From Salinilacustrithrix flava (GTDB taxonomy: Bacteria > Actinomycetota > Acidimicrobiia > Acidimicrobiales > Salinilacustritrichaceae), in the NCBI RefSeq assembly GCF_041228405.1, contig NZ_CP133888.1:434001-498000 (forward strand): a stretch of DNA of 64,000 nucleotides, read 5' to 3'. Below are positions 37,133-46,055 of the stretch, in pieces (the first letter of the stretch is position 1; every line of letters starts with the position of its first letter). Made by a program: the position numbers and the translations under genes. The notes beneath the pieces were generated by a model. It was not told where the DNA came from. It was given only the letters and a program-made list of their open reading frames with translations, and made no database searches.

Positions 37133-38147
37133 GGCCGGAGCCGCCGGCGGGGAGCAGGCCGTCGGCGACAGCCCGCTCCAGGGCGGCGTCCACGAGGCGT
37201 CCGAGCTCCGGCGCCCCGGCGCCGATCGGGGCGACGACCTCCCGCACCCGGTCGGCGCTGACACCCCAGCGGCGCCAGGCGATCCCGCCGGCGCTCAGGT
37301 TGAGCAGCACCGGCGCGAGCCGGTCGAAGACCCGAGCGGCCCGGGCCTCGGGCGTGGTGCCGTGCTCGTACTCCTCCCAGGCGTCCCGGAGGCGGGCGCC
37401 GACGTCGTCGGGCAGGAGGCCGTAGAGGCGGTCCGCCGCAGCCTCCTCCCGCTCCTCCTTGGAGCCGTTGGAGGTGTCGTCGTAGATGCCGGTGTCGCCG
37501 GCATCGATCTCCACGATGTCGTGGACGAGCAGCAGCAGGACCACGCGGGCGAGGTCGACGTCGGCCTCGAGGTGCTCGCTCAGCACGGCGGCCATGACGG
37601 CGACGTGCCAGCTGTGCTCGGCGGTGTTCTCGCGCCGGGACGCCTCGCCGACGAAGGACTGGCGCAGCACGGTCTTGAGCCGGTCCAGCTCGTGGACGAA
37701 GGCGAGCTCGTCGGCCAGGCGGTCCCCCACCGCGGTCCGGGCCACGTCCTCGACGACCTGGGCGTAGTCGGCCTTGTCCTCGACGCCTCGGGTCGGGCGC
37801 AGCTCGATGCGGTTGCCGAACGGGTCGTCCACGTAGAGGACGTCGGGCTCCAGGGGGTCGTCCACCCGTCGCACGGCGAGCCCGTTCGTGGTGATCGTGG
37901 CCTCGAGGCGGTCCAGGTCCAGCACGGTGAAGGCCGGGTGGGCCTTGGTCGCCGGGACGAAGTCGTCCTGCACCCCGAGGTGGATGCGCAGCGAGCCCCG
38001 CTCGAACCAGCACCCGCCCCGGACCGCCAGGTGCGGCGGCTTGGGGACGCGGGGCACCCCGAGGATGCCCTCGTAGAACCAGGTGGCCAGCTCCTCCCCG
38101 CCGGGCGGCATGGCGAGCTGGACGTGGTCGATCGCGTCGAGGAGCAC
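37119..38147 (-). CDS. VOC (glyoxalase-like)-HD domain fusion protein
   Basis: 342 residues. Residues 1-118 form a glyoxalase/VOC domain (AIDHVQLAMPPGGEELATWFYEGILGVPRVP ... YVDDPFGNRIELRP). Residues 150-340 form an HD hydrolase domain of the YfbR/5'-nucleotidase type (RRENTAEHSWHVAVMAAVLSEH, LLLVHDIVEIDAGD, with the H..HD..D metal ligands). I know of these domains separately; the fusion suggests that the VOC part senses or modifies a small molecule and the HD part hydrolyses a phosphate ester. GTG 38147 has CAGGAT 6 bases upstream. Confidence 0.82.
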   Translation of the reverse strand: MLLDAIDHVQLAMPPGGEELATWFYEGILGVPRVPKPPHLAVRGGCWFERGSLRIHLGVQDDFVPATKAHPAFTVLDLDRLEATITTNGLAVRRVDDPLEPDVLYVDDPFGNRIELRPTRGVEDKADYAQVVEDVARTAVGDRLADELAFVHELDRLKTVLRQSFVGEASRRENTAEHSWHVAVMAAVLSEHLEADVDLARVVLLLLVHDIVEIDAGDTGIYDDTSNGSKEEREEAAADRLYGLLPDDVGARLRDAWEEYEHGTTPEARAARVFDRLAPVLLNLSAGGIAWRRWGVSADRVREVVAPIGAGAPELGRLVDAALERAVADGLLPAGGSGLILP

Positions 38148-38153
38148 CCGCCC

Positions 38154-38172
38154 ATCCTGCTAGCAAAGGGCC
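38154..38172. promoter_or_regulatory. Overlapping divergent promoters around TGCTAGCA
   Basis: The starts of the VOC-HD and M20 genes are 25 bp apart. The perfect palindrome TGCTAGCA (38158-38165) supplies TAGCAA 6 bases before GTG 38173. On the other strand CAGGAT (38159-38154) lies 6 bases before GTG 38147. The two -10 elements overlap, so firing in one direction should exclude the other. Confidence 0.45.
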
Positions 38173-39591
38173 GTGGCACTCGACGCAGCCCGGATCCGCA
38201 CCTCGGTGGACACCCGCTGGGACCGCGACGTCCTCGGTCCGCTCCAGGACTACGTGCGCATCCCCAACGTCTCCCCCGCCTTCGATCCGCAGTGGGAGGC
38301 CAACGGCCACATGGCCGCCGCCACCGCCCTGATCCGCCAGTGGTGCGAGGCCCGACCGATCGAGGGGATGACCGTCGAGGTCCTCGAGGTCCCCGGGCGC
38401 ACCCCGATCGTGCTGTGCGAGATCCCGGCGACCGATCCGGCGCTGGCCGACGACACCGTGCTGCTCTACGGCCACCTCGACAAGCAGCCGGAGATGTCCG
38501 GTTGGCGTGAGGGTCTCGGCCCGTGGGAGCCGGTGCTCGAGGGCGACCTCCTCTACGGCCGGGGCGGGGCCGACGACGGCTACGCCGTGTTCTCCTCGCT
38601 CGCCGCCATCGAGGCCCTCCGCGAGGCCGGGGGCAGCCACGCCCGACTCCTTGTGCTCATCGAGGCGAGCGAGGAGTCCGGCAGCCCGGACCTGCCAGCC
38701 CACCTCGACGCCCTCGGCGACCGGCTCGGCCAGGTCTCGCTCGTGGTCGGGCTGGACTCCGGTGCGGCCACCTACGACCGGCTCTGGGTCACGACGTCGC
38801 TCCGGGGCGTGCTCATGGCGTCGGTCCGGGTCGAGGTCCTCATCGAGGGCGTGCACTCGGGTTCGGCCGGCGGGGTCGTGCCGTCGTCGTTCCGGCTGCT
38901 GCGCCGGCTGCTCGACCGCATCGAGGACCCCGACACCGGGCGGGTGCTGGTCGATGAGCTCTGGTGCGACATCCCGGCCGAGCGGCACGACCAGATGGCG
39001 GCGACGGCCGACCAGATCGTGGCCGGGCTCGCGTTCCCGTGGGCCGGCTCCACCCGTCCCGACCACGCCGAGGCCGTCGACCTGCTCCGGGCCCGAACGT
39101 GGGAGCCCTCCATCGCCAACATCGCCGTCGACGGCTTCCCGCCCCCGGACCGGGCCGGCAACGTGCTGCGCCCCTTCACCGAGCTCACCCTCTCCTGCCG
39201 CCTCGCCCCCACCGCCGACCCGGCGGCAGCAGCCGACGCCCTCGAGCGCGCCCTCATCGCCGACCCGCCCAACGGCGCCACCGTCACGGTCACCGTCCGG
39301 GGCGCCGAGGGGGGCTGGAACGCCCCACCCACCGCGGGGTGGCTGCAGTCCGCGGTCGACGGGGCCTCGGAGGCGCACTGGGGCCAGCCCTCGGCGGCGA
39401 TGGGCGAGGGCGGCACCATCCCGTTCATGGGCATGCTCGGCGCCCGCTTCCCCGATGCGCAGTTCCTGATCACCGGAGTCCTCGGGCCGGGCTCGAACGC
39501 CCATGGGCCGAACGAGTTCCTGCACCTGCCGATGGCCCGACGCATCACCGCCACGGTCAGCCACGTGCTCGACGCGCACGCCCGGCGCTGA
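38173..39591 (+). CDS. M20 family metallopeptidase
   Basis: 472 residues. M20/M28 dizinc peptidase signatures: LLYGHLDKQPEMSGW (metal His and Asp), GRGGADDGYA, VLIEASEESGSPDL (catalytic and metal Glu pair), and a C-terminal HGPNEF with the last metal His. It is of the dipeptidase/carnosinase size class and is probably a cytoplasmic dipeptidase. The dimerisation domain is present (SVRVEVLIEGVHSGSAGG). hrpB starts 1 base after the stop. Confidence 0.88.
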   Translation: MALDAARIRTSVDTRWDRDVLGPLQDYVRIPNVSPAFDPQWEANGHMAAATALIRQWCEARPIEGMTVEVLEVPGRTPIVLCEIPATDPALADDTVLLYGHLDKQPEMSGWREGLGPWEPVLEGDLLYGRGGADDGYAVFSSLAAIEALREAGGSHARLLVLIEASEESGSPDLPAHLDALGDRLGQVSLVVGLDSGAATYDRLWVTTSLRGVLMASVRVEVLIEGVHSGSAGGVVPSSFRLLRRLLDRIEDPDTGRVLVDELWCDIPAERHDQMAATADQIVAGLAFPWAGSTRPDHAEAVDLLRARTWEPSIANIAVDGFPPPDRAGNVLRPFTELTLSCRLAPTADPAAAADALERALIADPPNGATVTVTVRGAEGGWNAPPTAGWLQSAVDGASEAHWGQPSAAMGEGGTIPFMGMLGARFPDAQFLITGVLGPGSNAHGPNEFLHLPMARRITATVSHVLDAHARR

Positions 39592-39592
39592 C

Positions 39593-42112
39593 GTGGCCGA
39601 CCACGGTCGCCTCCCGGTCGGCAACCTGCCGATCGCCGAGGCGATCGAGCCGCTGCGCGCCGCCCTCGCCGAGCGCGGCCGGGCCGTGCTCCACGCGCCG
39701 CCCGGGGCCGGCAAGACCACGATCGTGCCGCTCGTGCTGCTCGAGGAACCGTGGTGCGACGGGACCGTCCTCGTGCTCGAACCCCGTCGGCTCGCCGTAC
39801 GCAACGCCACCCGGCGCCTGGCCCAGCTGCTCGGCGAGCAGCCCGGTGAGCGGGTCGGCTGGCGCATGCGCCAGGACACCAAGGTGTCCCGCCGGACGCG
39901 CATCGAGGTCATCACCGAGGGGGTGCTCACCCGGCGGCTCCAGCGCGACCCGGAGCTGGCGGGCGTGTCGGCCGTTGTCTTCGACGAGTTCCACGAGCGG
40001 AGCCTCGACGCCGATCTCGGGCTCGCCCTGACCCTCGAGGTCGCCGATGCGCTCCGGCCCGAGCTGCGCATCGTGGTCATGTCCGCGACCCTCGACATCG
40101 AGCCGGTGGCCGCGCTGCTCGATGCCCCCGTGGTGCGCTCCGAGGGCCGGGCGTACCCCGTCGAGGTCGTCCACGTCGACCCGCCCGTCGGTAGCAGGGA
40201 TCGCCGCCGGGCCGCCGAGGATGCCGTGGCCCCGACCGTCCGGCGGGCGCTCGCCGCCCACGAGGGTGACGTGCTCGTGTTCCTGCCCGGTGGCGCCGAG
40301 ATCCGCCGAGCCGAGCGAGCCCTCGGCCGGCTCGACCCCGACGTCGACGTGAGACCGCTGCACGGGTCCATGCCGCCGGCTGCGCAGGACGCGGCCATCG
40401 CCCCCTCCCCGCCCGGCCGGCGCAAGGTCGTGCTGTCGACCGCCATCGCCGAGACCAGCCTCACCATCGAGGGCGTGACCGTCGTGGTCGACGCCGGCCT
40501 GCGACGCACGCCGCGCCTCGACCCGGGCAGCGGCATGAGCCGCCTGGTCACGCTCCCGGTGACCGCGGCGGAGGCCGAGCAGCGGGCCGGGCGCGCCGGA
40601 CGGCTCGCACCCGGCACCGCCTACCGCCTGTGGAGCCGGGCCGAGGACGCGACCCGACGATCCCACCCCGAGCCGGAGATCGAGGTGGCCGACCTGACCT
40701 CCCTGGCGCTCGAGCTGGCGGCCTGGGGCGCCGACGAGGGCGACCTCGCCTGGCTGACCCCGCCGCCGCCGGCACACCTCGCTGCGGCCCGGGACCTGCT
40801 GCACCGGCTCGGCGCCCTCGACGAGGGCGGCACCATCACGCCCCACGGCCGGGCGATGGCCGAGCAGCCGCTGCACCCGCGCCTCGCCCACCTCCTGCTG
40901 CGGGGCGCCGAGCTCGGTCACGGCGGGCTGGCCGCCGATCTCGCTGCCGCCCTCCACGAGCACGGCCTGTCTCGGCGACGCAGCACCGACGTGGCCGAGC
41001 GCGTCCGCGCCCTCCGCTCGCCCCGCGACCACGACCGGGGCGCGGTCGAGCGGGCCCGGCGCGATGCACGTCGCTGGCGCGCCGCGGTCCGCGCCGACGG
41101 GAAGCCCGGCGACACCGTCGGGACGCCGGAGGACGACGCGCTCGGCCTCGTCCTCGCTCTCGGCTTCCCCGATCGCATCGGGCGGTCGCGGGCGGTCCGA
41201 CCCGACGGCTCCGGGCGGGGCGAGCTGCTGCTGGCCAACGGCCGGGGCGCCTTCCTCGAACCGACCGACCCGCTCGCTGCTTCGGAGTGGGTGGTCGTGG
41301 CCGAGCTCGACGGGCAGGCCACGCGCTCGCGGGTGTACGAGGCGGCTGCGCTGGACGAGGCCGACGTGCGGTCGGTCGCCGGCGTGTCGATCGAGACCGC
41401 GACCGAGGTGGGCTGGGACGACCGGACCGGCGACGTCGTGGCCCGATCCGTCGAGCGCCTCGGCGCGATCACGCTCGCCGAGCGACCGGTGGACGACGCG
41501 CCGCCCGAGGCCCTGGCCGCGGCGCTGGTGGCCGGCATCCGCCGCGAGGGCGCGTCGATGCTGCCGTGGGACGACGACGCGCGCCGACTCCAGGCCCGGC
41601 TCTCGTTCCTGCACCGGCTCGACCCGGACCGGTGGCCCGACGTCTCCGACGAGGCGCTGGTGGCCGAGGCCGACGAGCGCATCGGGCCGATGCTGGTCGG
41701 GATGCGACGCCGGCGCGATCTGCGGCGCCTGGATCTGCGCGAGGTGCTGCAGGCCGGCCTCGACTGGCGGGACCGGAGCGCCATCGACGACCTGGCGCCG
41801 GAGCGGCTCCCGGTGCCGAGCGGCAACCGCCACCGGGTCGACTACTCGGTCCACCCGCCGGTGCTGGCGGTGAAGCTGCAGGAGGTGTTCGGCGCCACCG
41901 AGACGCCGGCCGTGGGCGGCGGGAAGGTGCCGGTCGTGCTCCACCTGCTCTCCCCCGCCGGCCGGCCGCTCCAGGTCACCCAGGACCTGGCCAGCTTCTG
42001 GCGGGGCGCCTACGCCGAGGTGCGGGCCGACATGCGCGGTCGCTATCCCAAGCACCCGTGGCCGGAGGATCCGATGGCAGCGCCGCCGACGGCGCGCACC
42101 AAGCGCCGCTGA
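39593..42112 (+). CDS. hrpB: ATP-dependent RNA helicase HrpB
   Basis: 839 residues, the usual HrpB length, from GTG 39593. DEAH helicase motifs: APPGAGKTT (35-43), DEFHERSLDADLG, VMSATLD, STAIAETSLTIEGV and QRAGRAGR. A helicase-associated ratchet domain and the HrpB C-terminal domain (LDWRDRSAIDDLAPERLPVPSGNRHRVDY, ending near GRYPKHPWPEDP) follow. The substrate in actinobacteria is unknown. It is co-transcribed with the M20 peptidase by spacing. Confidence 0.94.
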   Translation: MADHGRLPVGNLPIAEAIEPLRAALAERGRAVLHAPPGAGKTTIVPLVLLEEPWCDGTVLVLEPRRLAVRNATRRLAQLLGEQPGERVGWRMRQDTKVSRRTRIEVITEGVLTRRLQRDPELAGVSAVVFDEFHERSLDADLGLALTLEVADALRPELRIVVMSATLDIEPVAALLDAPVVRSEGRAYPVEVVHVDPPVGSRDRRRAAEDAVAPTVRRALAAHEGDVLVFLPGGAEIRRAERALGRLDPDVDVRPLHGSMPPAAQDAAIAPSPPGRRKVVLSTAIAETSLTIEGVTVVVDAGLRRTPRLDPGSGMSRLVTLPVTAAEAEQRAGRAGRLAPGTAYRLWSRAEDATRRSHPEPEIEVADLTSLALELAAWGADEGDLAWLTPPPPAHLAAARDLLHRLGALDEGGTITPHGRAMAEQPLHPRLAHLLLRGAELGHGGLAADLAAALHEHGLSRRRSTDVAERVRALRSPRDHDRGAVERARRDARRWRAAVRADGKPGDTVGTPEDDALGLVLALGFPDRIGRSRAVRPDGSGRGELLLANGRGAFLEPTDPLAASEWVVVAELDGQATRSRVYEAAALDEADVRSVAGVSIETATEVGWDDRTGDVVARSVERLGAITLAERPVDDAPPEALAAALVAGIRREGASMLPWDDDARRLQARLSFLHRLDPDRWPDVSDEALVAEADERIGPMLVGMRRRRDLRRLDLREVLQAGLDWRDRSAIDDLAPERLPVPSGNRHRVDYSVHPPVLAVKLQEVFGATETPAVGGGKVPVVLHLLSPAGRPLQVTQDLASFWRGAYAEVRADMRGRYPKHPWPEDPMAAPPTARTKRR

Positions 42113-42135
42113 GCGGCTGCGGCGGCGCTTCGTCG

Positions 42136-42155
42136 ATCAAGCACGCCGGTAGCAT
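42136..42155 (+). promoter_or_regulatory. Promoter of the XRE gene with an operator half-site
   Basis: TAGCAT (42150-42155) is a -10 hexamer 9 bases before ATG 42165. ATCAAGCAC (42136-42144) just upstream repeats 9 bases of the perfect palindrome at 47154-47173 in front of the HbhA-like gene. Confidence 0.4.
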
Positions 42156-42164
42156 CGGAGGGCC

Positions 42165-42542
42165 ATGGATCTCGACGATGCCGCCCGCAAGCAGCTGGAG
42201 TCGCTCGGCGGTTTCATCCGCGAGCGGCGCAAGCAGGCCCAGTACAGCCTGCGCGACCTCGCCGACCGGGCCAACGTCTCGAACCCGTACCTGAGCCAGA
42301 TCGAGCGCGGCCTCCACACCCCCTCGGTGCGGGTGCTCAAGGCCATCGCCGCAGCGCTCAACGTGTCGGCCGAGTCGCTGCTGGTGCAGGCGGGGCTGCT
42401 GGAGGCGAGCGACGAGGGCGAACGGGGGCCGAGCGTCGAGGACGCCATCCGCGCCGACTCGCTCCTCTCGGAGGACCAGAAGGCGGCGATGCTGGCCGTG
42501 TACCGCAGCTACGTCGCGCGCAACACGGCCGAGGACGACTGA
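42165..42542 (+). CDS. XRE-family transcriptional regulator
   Basis: 125 residues. A helix-turn-helix domain (about 15-72; FIRERRKQAQYSLRDLADRANVSNPYLSQIERGLHTPSVRVLKAIAAALNV) is followed by an acidic C-terminal region (SVEDAIRADSLLSEDQKAAMLAVYRSYV). In mycobacteria a similar regulator is encoded next to hbhA; here the HbhA-like gene is 4.2 kb away, beyond the mobile element. The shared ATCAAGCA half-site suggests that it controls both itself and that gene. Confidence 0.85.
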   Translation: MDLDDAARKQLESLGGFIRERRKQAQYSLRDLADRANVSNPYLSQIERGLHTPSVRVLKAIAAALNVSAESLLVQAGLLEASDEGERGPSVEDAIRADSLLSEDQKAAMLAVYRSYVARNTAEDD

Positions 42543-42570
42543 GGCCGAGCGCGACGAAGGCGGCGCCGCA

Positions 42571-42595
42571 GCAGTGTTCGGCAAACAAAGGTGAT
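42571..42595 (+). repeat. Left terminal inverted repeat
   Basis: 25 bases, 24 matching the right end in inverted orientation. Core TGTTCGGCAAACA-A-AGGTGAT. Similarity continues less perfectly to CTTCGTTG (42605-42612). Confidence 0.75.
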
Positions 42596-42632
42596 CTCGG
42601 TTGCCTTCGTTGTCGCAGGTAGTGCCTATGTT

Positions 42633-42663
42633 GAGTGGCCGGCCCCGATGGGGCCGGCCACTC
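42633..42663 (+). other. Strong hairpin before the transposase gene
   Basis: GAGTGGCCGGCCCC and its complement form a perfect 14-bp stem with a 3-base loop, 27 bases before the transposase ATG. It directly follows a possible -10 (TATGTT, 42627-42632). It could stop transcripts entering from outside or block their translation. Confidence 0.6.
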
Positions 42664-42689
42664 GTTCGTTCCGGGGGAAGGCGGCGGCA

Positions 42690-44342
42690 ATGGCGAAGAG
42701 ACGAGGCGGTCCGGTCGCTGTGTGCCCGGTGCCTGAGCACGCTGGGTCCCACGTCGTGTCGCATGCTCGGCGTGAGACGAGTTCGGGTGTTCGCCAGGTG
42801 TTCCGTTGCACCGCTGCGGGACACGAGAGGCACTTCTTCTCGGTCGTCGCCGGGTCGGTGCCGATGCCGGTGTGGTCGCCTCCGCCGGCGTGCCCGGACC
42901 ATCCGGGCGGCTACGTCGTGCGGGACGGTCGGTACGCCCGGTCGACGGAGAAGCCACGGCAGCGGTACCGCTGCTACCCGGACCGGGACGACCGTTCGGT
43001 GTGGCACCGGTTCACGCCGGTCCTGCCACGAGAGCACGTGCATGCGGGCGAGGACCGCTGCGATGCGTGTGAGGAGCTGCGGGGCACGCACCGGGGTGAC
43101 ACGACGATCTCCAGGCGGCACTCGTGGGCGGTGCGAGTCGTCGCCGATGGTCTGCGGGACCTTGCTCGTGGAGCGACGTACGCCGACGTGTCCGTGCGAG
43201 CGAGGGACGCAACGGAGCGCACACGCACCCGGGTGACGAAGCAGAAGCAGGCGACGAAGCGCAACTACTGGCACACGGCCGCTGACTGGGTGGAGACGTT
43301 CAGTCCCGTGCTGTGGGCGCACACCGAAGCGAAGTTCCGGGCCGAGCTCGCCGCCGCGGTCGCCGCCAGAGCCGAGCTCGAGGCCTTCGGTGCGCCGAAC
43401 CCCACACCGATCGCCATCGTCATCGACGACCAGCCGATCTCGGCCAAGGCGCTGTCGGTGGGGCGTCGCCGCATGGGCCGACCCGACTGGTTCGTCCTCG
43501 TCGTCGCCGAGATCCTCTGGGACGCCTCGAGCGGGGACCTGCACCGCCGCCAGCGCCTCCGGCTCGTGCGGGGCCTGCCCAGGAACGACCACATGGCGTG
43601 GAAGCTCGTCCTCGACGAGCTCGGCTACACGCCCGACATCGTCATCGCCGACGGCGACGACTCGCAGCTCAAGGCGATCCGGGAGCTGTGGGGCTCGGCG
43701 ACGACGTGGATCCCGTCCCTGTTCCACGTGCGCAGCAACGTGGCCTTGGCGCTGCTCGACACGCCCGGCACGTGGACCAAGGACACCGACACCGCATCGA
43801 AGGACCTGCTGCCCGAACTCGACGACCACCTGGCGTTGCTCAGCCGGGAGACGATCACCGAACTCGACGCTGGCCACTGGGCCCGCTGGTGGAACGAGCT
43901 CGAGGCGATCGTCGTGCGCGTCGGCGCTCCGCTCGACAAGGTCGCCAACAGCCGCCGGCAGCACGAAGCAGTCGTGGCCAACGCCTTGCCGACCGTGGCC
44001 AAGTACCCGCAGCTGCCGTTGTCGACCGGTGGACTCGAGGTCGCCATCCGCCAGCGCATCGCCCCGGTCCTGTCCGGGCGAGCGCACGTGTTCGGGAACC
44101 TCGAGCGAACGAACCGCTTGTTCGACCTGGTCGTGTGCAACGACGACGGCCTGTTCGACAAGATGCCCACCGTCATCGACCTGCTCCGCTCCGACAGCGT
44201 CGCCAACGACGGGTGGAGCACTCCGCTGCGAGAGGTCACCGACCCGCAGCCGCCGACAGCGAGCCGGTTCGTCGGGCGCTACAGCTCACTGCGGGACCCG
44301 CTGCTCATCCGAGACGTCGCTCGCTCCAGGGGCCTGTGGTGA
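42690..44342 (+). CDS. MULE/IS256-like DDE transposase with N-terminal zinc ribbons
   Basis: 550 residues from ATG 42690 with GGGGGAAG upstream. The first 130 residues carry Cys/His clusters (CPVPEH..FRC..GHE, CPDHPG..YRC, CDAC) that look like zinc ribbons for end recognition. The catalytic core resembles Mutator/IS256 transposases: IAIVIDD (Asp near 246-247), VIADGDDSQLKAI (Asp near 321-323), SLFHVRSNVALAL, and STGGLEVAIRQRI (Glu near 450). At 550 residues it is longer than typical IS256 transposases (about 400). Its stop overlaps the exonuclease start (GTGA). Confidence 0.78.
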   Translation: MAKRRGGPVAVCPVPEHAGSHVVSHARRETSSGVRQVFRCTAAGHERHFFSVVAGSVPMPVWSPPPACPDHPGGYVVRDGRYARSTEKPRQRYRCYPDRDDRSVWHRFTPVLPREHVHAGEDRCDACEELRGTHRGDTTISRRHSWAVRVVADGLRDLARGATYADVSVRARDATERTRTRVTKQKQATKRNYWHTAADWVETFSPVLWAHTEAKFRAELAAAVAARAELEAFGAPNPTPIAIVIDDQPISAKALSVGRRRMGRPDWFVLVVAEILWDASSGDLHRRQRLRLVRGLPRNDHMAWKLVLDELGYTPDIVIADGDDSQLKAIRELWGSATTWIPSLFHVRSNVALALLDTPGTWTKDTDTASKDLLPELDDHLALLSRETITELDAGHWARWWNELEAIVVRVGAPLDKVANSRRQHEAVVANALPTVAKYPQLPLSTGGLEVAIRQRIAPVLSGRAHVFGNLERTNRLFDLVVCNDDGLFDKMPTVIDLLRSDSVANDGWSTPLREVTDPQPPTASRFVGRYSSLRDPLLIRDVARSRGLW

Positions 44343-45907
44343 CCGCCCTCGCCCGAGCAGCCGACGCAGCGTTCGACGTGCTCTGCGCAGCGCACACGTT
44401 CGTCGTCATTGACGTCGAGACGTGCCCGTCACCAGAGGGTGAGCGCATCGTCTCCATCGCCGCTGCCACGAGCCGGCGAGGCCGGGTACGCAGCATCTGG
44501 AGCACGACCATCGACCCCGGCGTGCCCATCACGAACAGCTGGATCCACGGCCTCACCGACACCGACGTCGCCGGCGCCCCCAGCTTCGGCGACGTCCTCG
44601 ACTCCCTCAACCAGCTCATCGCCGCTCCCGACACCATCGTCGTCTGCCACAACGCCCGCTTCGACATCGGGCTCTTGCACCTCGAGTGCCTCCGCCTCGA
44701 CGACGGTCGTGTACTGAACGACGCCCCGGTCCTCGACACGATGCGCCTGCCCGACGCCGTCGGGCACGTCATGCCCTCACGCAGCCGCACGCTCGCTGCT
44801 CTGTGCGCCTCGCTCAACGTCACCAACACCGCCCCGCACACCGCCGTCGCTGACGCCACCGCCACCGCCGAGGTCCTCCACGCCCTCCTGCGCGTGGCAG
44901 CCGCCAACAAGACCACCGACCTCGACACCGTCCTCGACGCCGCCAGCTCCCGCTCGACGCACACCATCGCCGCTGCCGACCCAGCGAACATCAGCCGCCG
45001 CCAGCCCGCCGACCAGCTCCCCGCCGAACACCTCGAAACCCACACCGGGCCGCTCAGTGACGAGCCGTCGAAGACCGAGCTCGATGCGTGGGCTGCGAAC
45101 GCACTCGAGTGCGCCACCCTGCGCTGCCACCTCCTCGAGGACAAGGCGCTCCTCGCCACGCCACACGCCGCCGAGCTCCACGCACGGCTCACGAAGCACC
45201 TCCTCGCCCACGCATCGACGTTCGAGCCCGGCCAAGGCGCCACGCTCCTGAGCGCCCTGAACGCACTCGCTCCCGCCGCCCTCGGCGGCCGCTACAGCCA
45301 GAAGCCCTACCGCTGGTGGCTCAAGCACCACGGGACCGTGAAGGCACTCGCCCGATGCGACACGGACACCCACGAGTGCCCCGACTGCCGCAACGACCGG
45401 CCCTGCCCCATCGACATCGCCCACCAGCCGCTCGTCACGACCGCCGTCTACTCCGACCAGATCACCCTCGACCCGACCCGCATCAAACACATGAGCGCCG
45501 CCAACCGGAAGAGCTTCATGAGCCGGTGGACCGACGCCGGACTCCACGACATGGCCGGCTACGCCGCATGGCTCGCAGCCGACTGGCTCGCCAGCGCCGG
45601 GAAGCTGTCTGGAGCAGCAGTCGTTGTCGACTACGCCATGGAACTCGAGGCGTTCGACCCCCGCATCATCCGCATCTACGCCGAACGCCTCACCCTCCAA
45701 CAGCGAGACGCCGAAGCCGAAGCAGTCGTGCGCAAGCACCTCGCGCACCGGACCACCGACGAGGGCTGGCAAGAGCTCGCCGAGTGGTGGAACCGGCATC
45801 TCGCACGCCAGCGCCAGCGGTTCACGCCCCCGAACCCCAAGCCCGGCACCAGCAGCCGGGTCGCACGCCCATCGGGACGAGTCCGGCCCCGCCGCTTCAG
45901 CGCCTGA
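44339..45907 (+). CDS. DEDDh 3'-5' exonuclease with C-terminal extension, transposon-borne
   Basis: 522 residues from GTG 44339. An N-terminal DnaQ-like domain (15-185) has all four catalytic residues plus the His: D25 and E27 (VIDVET), D109 (CHNARFDIGLL), H167 and D172 (HTAVAD). A linker and an uncharacterised C-terminal region follow, with a Cys cluster (CDTDTHECPDCRNDRPC) and helical TPR-like repeats (AAVVVDYAMELEAFDPRIIRIYAERLTLQQRDAEAEAVV). Four-base overlap with the transposase implies equimolar translation and a shared job, perhaps trimming ends or repairing gaps. I know of no described transposon family with this pairing. Confidence 0.78.
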   Translation: MTALARAADAAFDVLCAAHTFVVIDVETCPSPEGERIVSIAAATSRRGRVRSIWSTTIDPGVPITNSWIHGLTDTDVAGAPSFGDVLDSLNQLIAAPDTIVVCHNARFDIGLLHLECLRLDDGRVLNDAPVLDTMRLPDAVGHVMPSRSRTLAALCASLNVTNTAPHTAVADATATAEVLHALLRVAAANKTTDLDTVLDAASSRSTHTIAAADPANISRRQPADQLPAEHLETHTGPLSDEPSKTELDAWAANALECATLRCHLLEDKALLATPHAAELHARLTKHLLAHASTFEPGQGATLLSALNALAPAALGGRYSQKPYRWWLKHHGTVKALARCDTDTHECPDCRNDRPCPIDIAHQPLVTTAVYSDQITLDPTRIKHMSAANRKSFMSRWTDAGLHDMAGYAAWLAADWLASAGKLSGAAVVVDYAMELEAFDPRIIRIYAERLTLQQRDAEAEAVVRKHLAHRTTDEGWQELAEWWNRHLARQRQRFTPPNPKPGTSSRVARPSGRVRPRRFSA

Positions 45908-45929
45908 CGCCCAGCACGGGCGCTCGCCC

Positions 45930-45953
45930 GCACGGAACGAGCCCCGCAGCAGT
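45930..45953 (+). repeat. 24-bp direct repeat, left copy
   Basis: Identical to 46591-46614 (begins GCACGGAACGAGCCCC). This copy holds only the first half of the hairpin that the right copy completes. Confidence 0.8.
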
Positions 45954-45991
45954 TGTGCAGCGATGGGTACAACGCAGGCCCCGGAACGACG

Positions 45992-46022
45992 AGAGCCCGC
46001 TCCGATGATCGGAGCGGGCTCT
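45992..46022. terminator. Bidirectional terminator hairpin
   Basis: A 13-bp perfect stem (AGAGCCCGCTCCG with its complement) and a 5-base loop lie between the converging exonuclease and membrane-protein genes. It is followed by GTTCGAGTTCTTC. Confidence 0.75.
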
Positions 46023-46055
46023 GTTCGAGTTCTTCGAGCTGGGTCTCAGCTGCCG

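Noticed and set aside
37048..40617. 1189-aa minus-strand frame spanning several genes
   Set aside because: It runs antisense across the HrpB and M20 genes and out of frame through the VOC-HD gene.
44429..45799. Minus-strand frames of 112 and 340 aa within the exonuclease gene
   Set aside because: Val/Gly/Glu-rich shadows with no motifs; the plus-strand exonuclease has complete catalytic residues.
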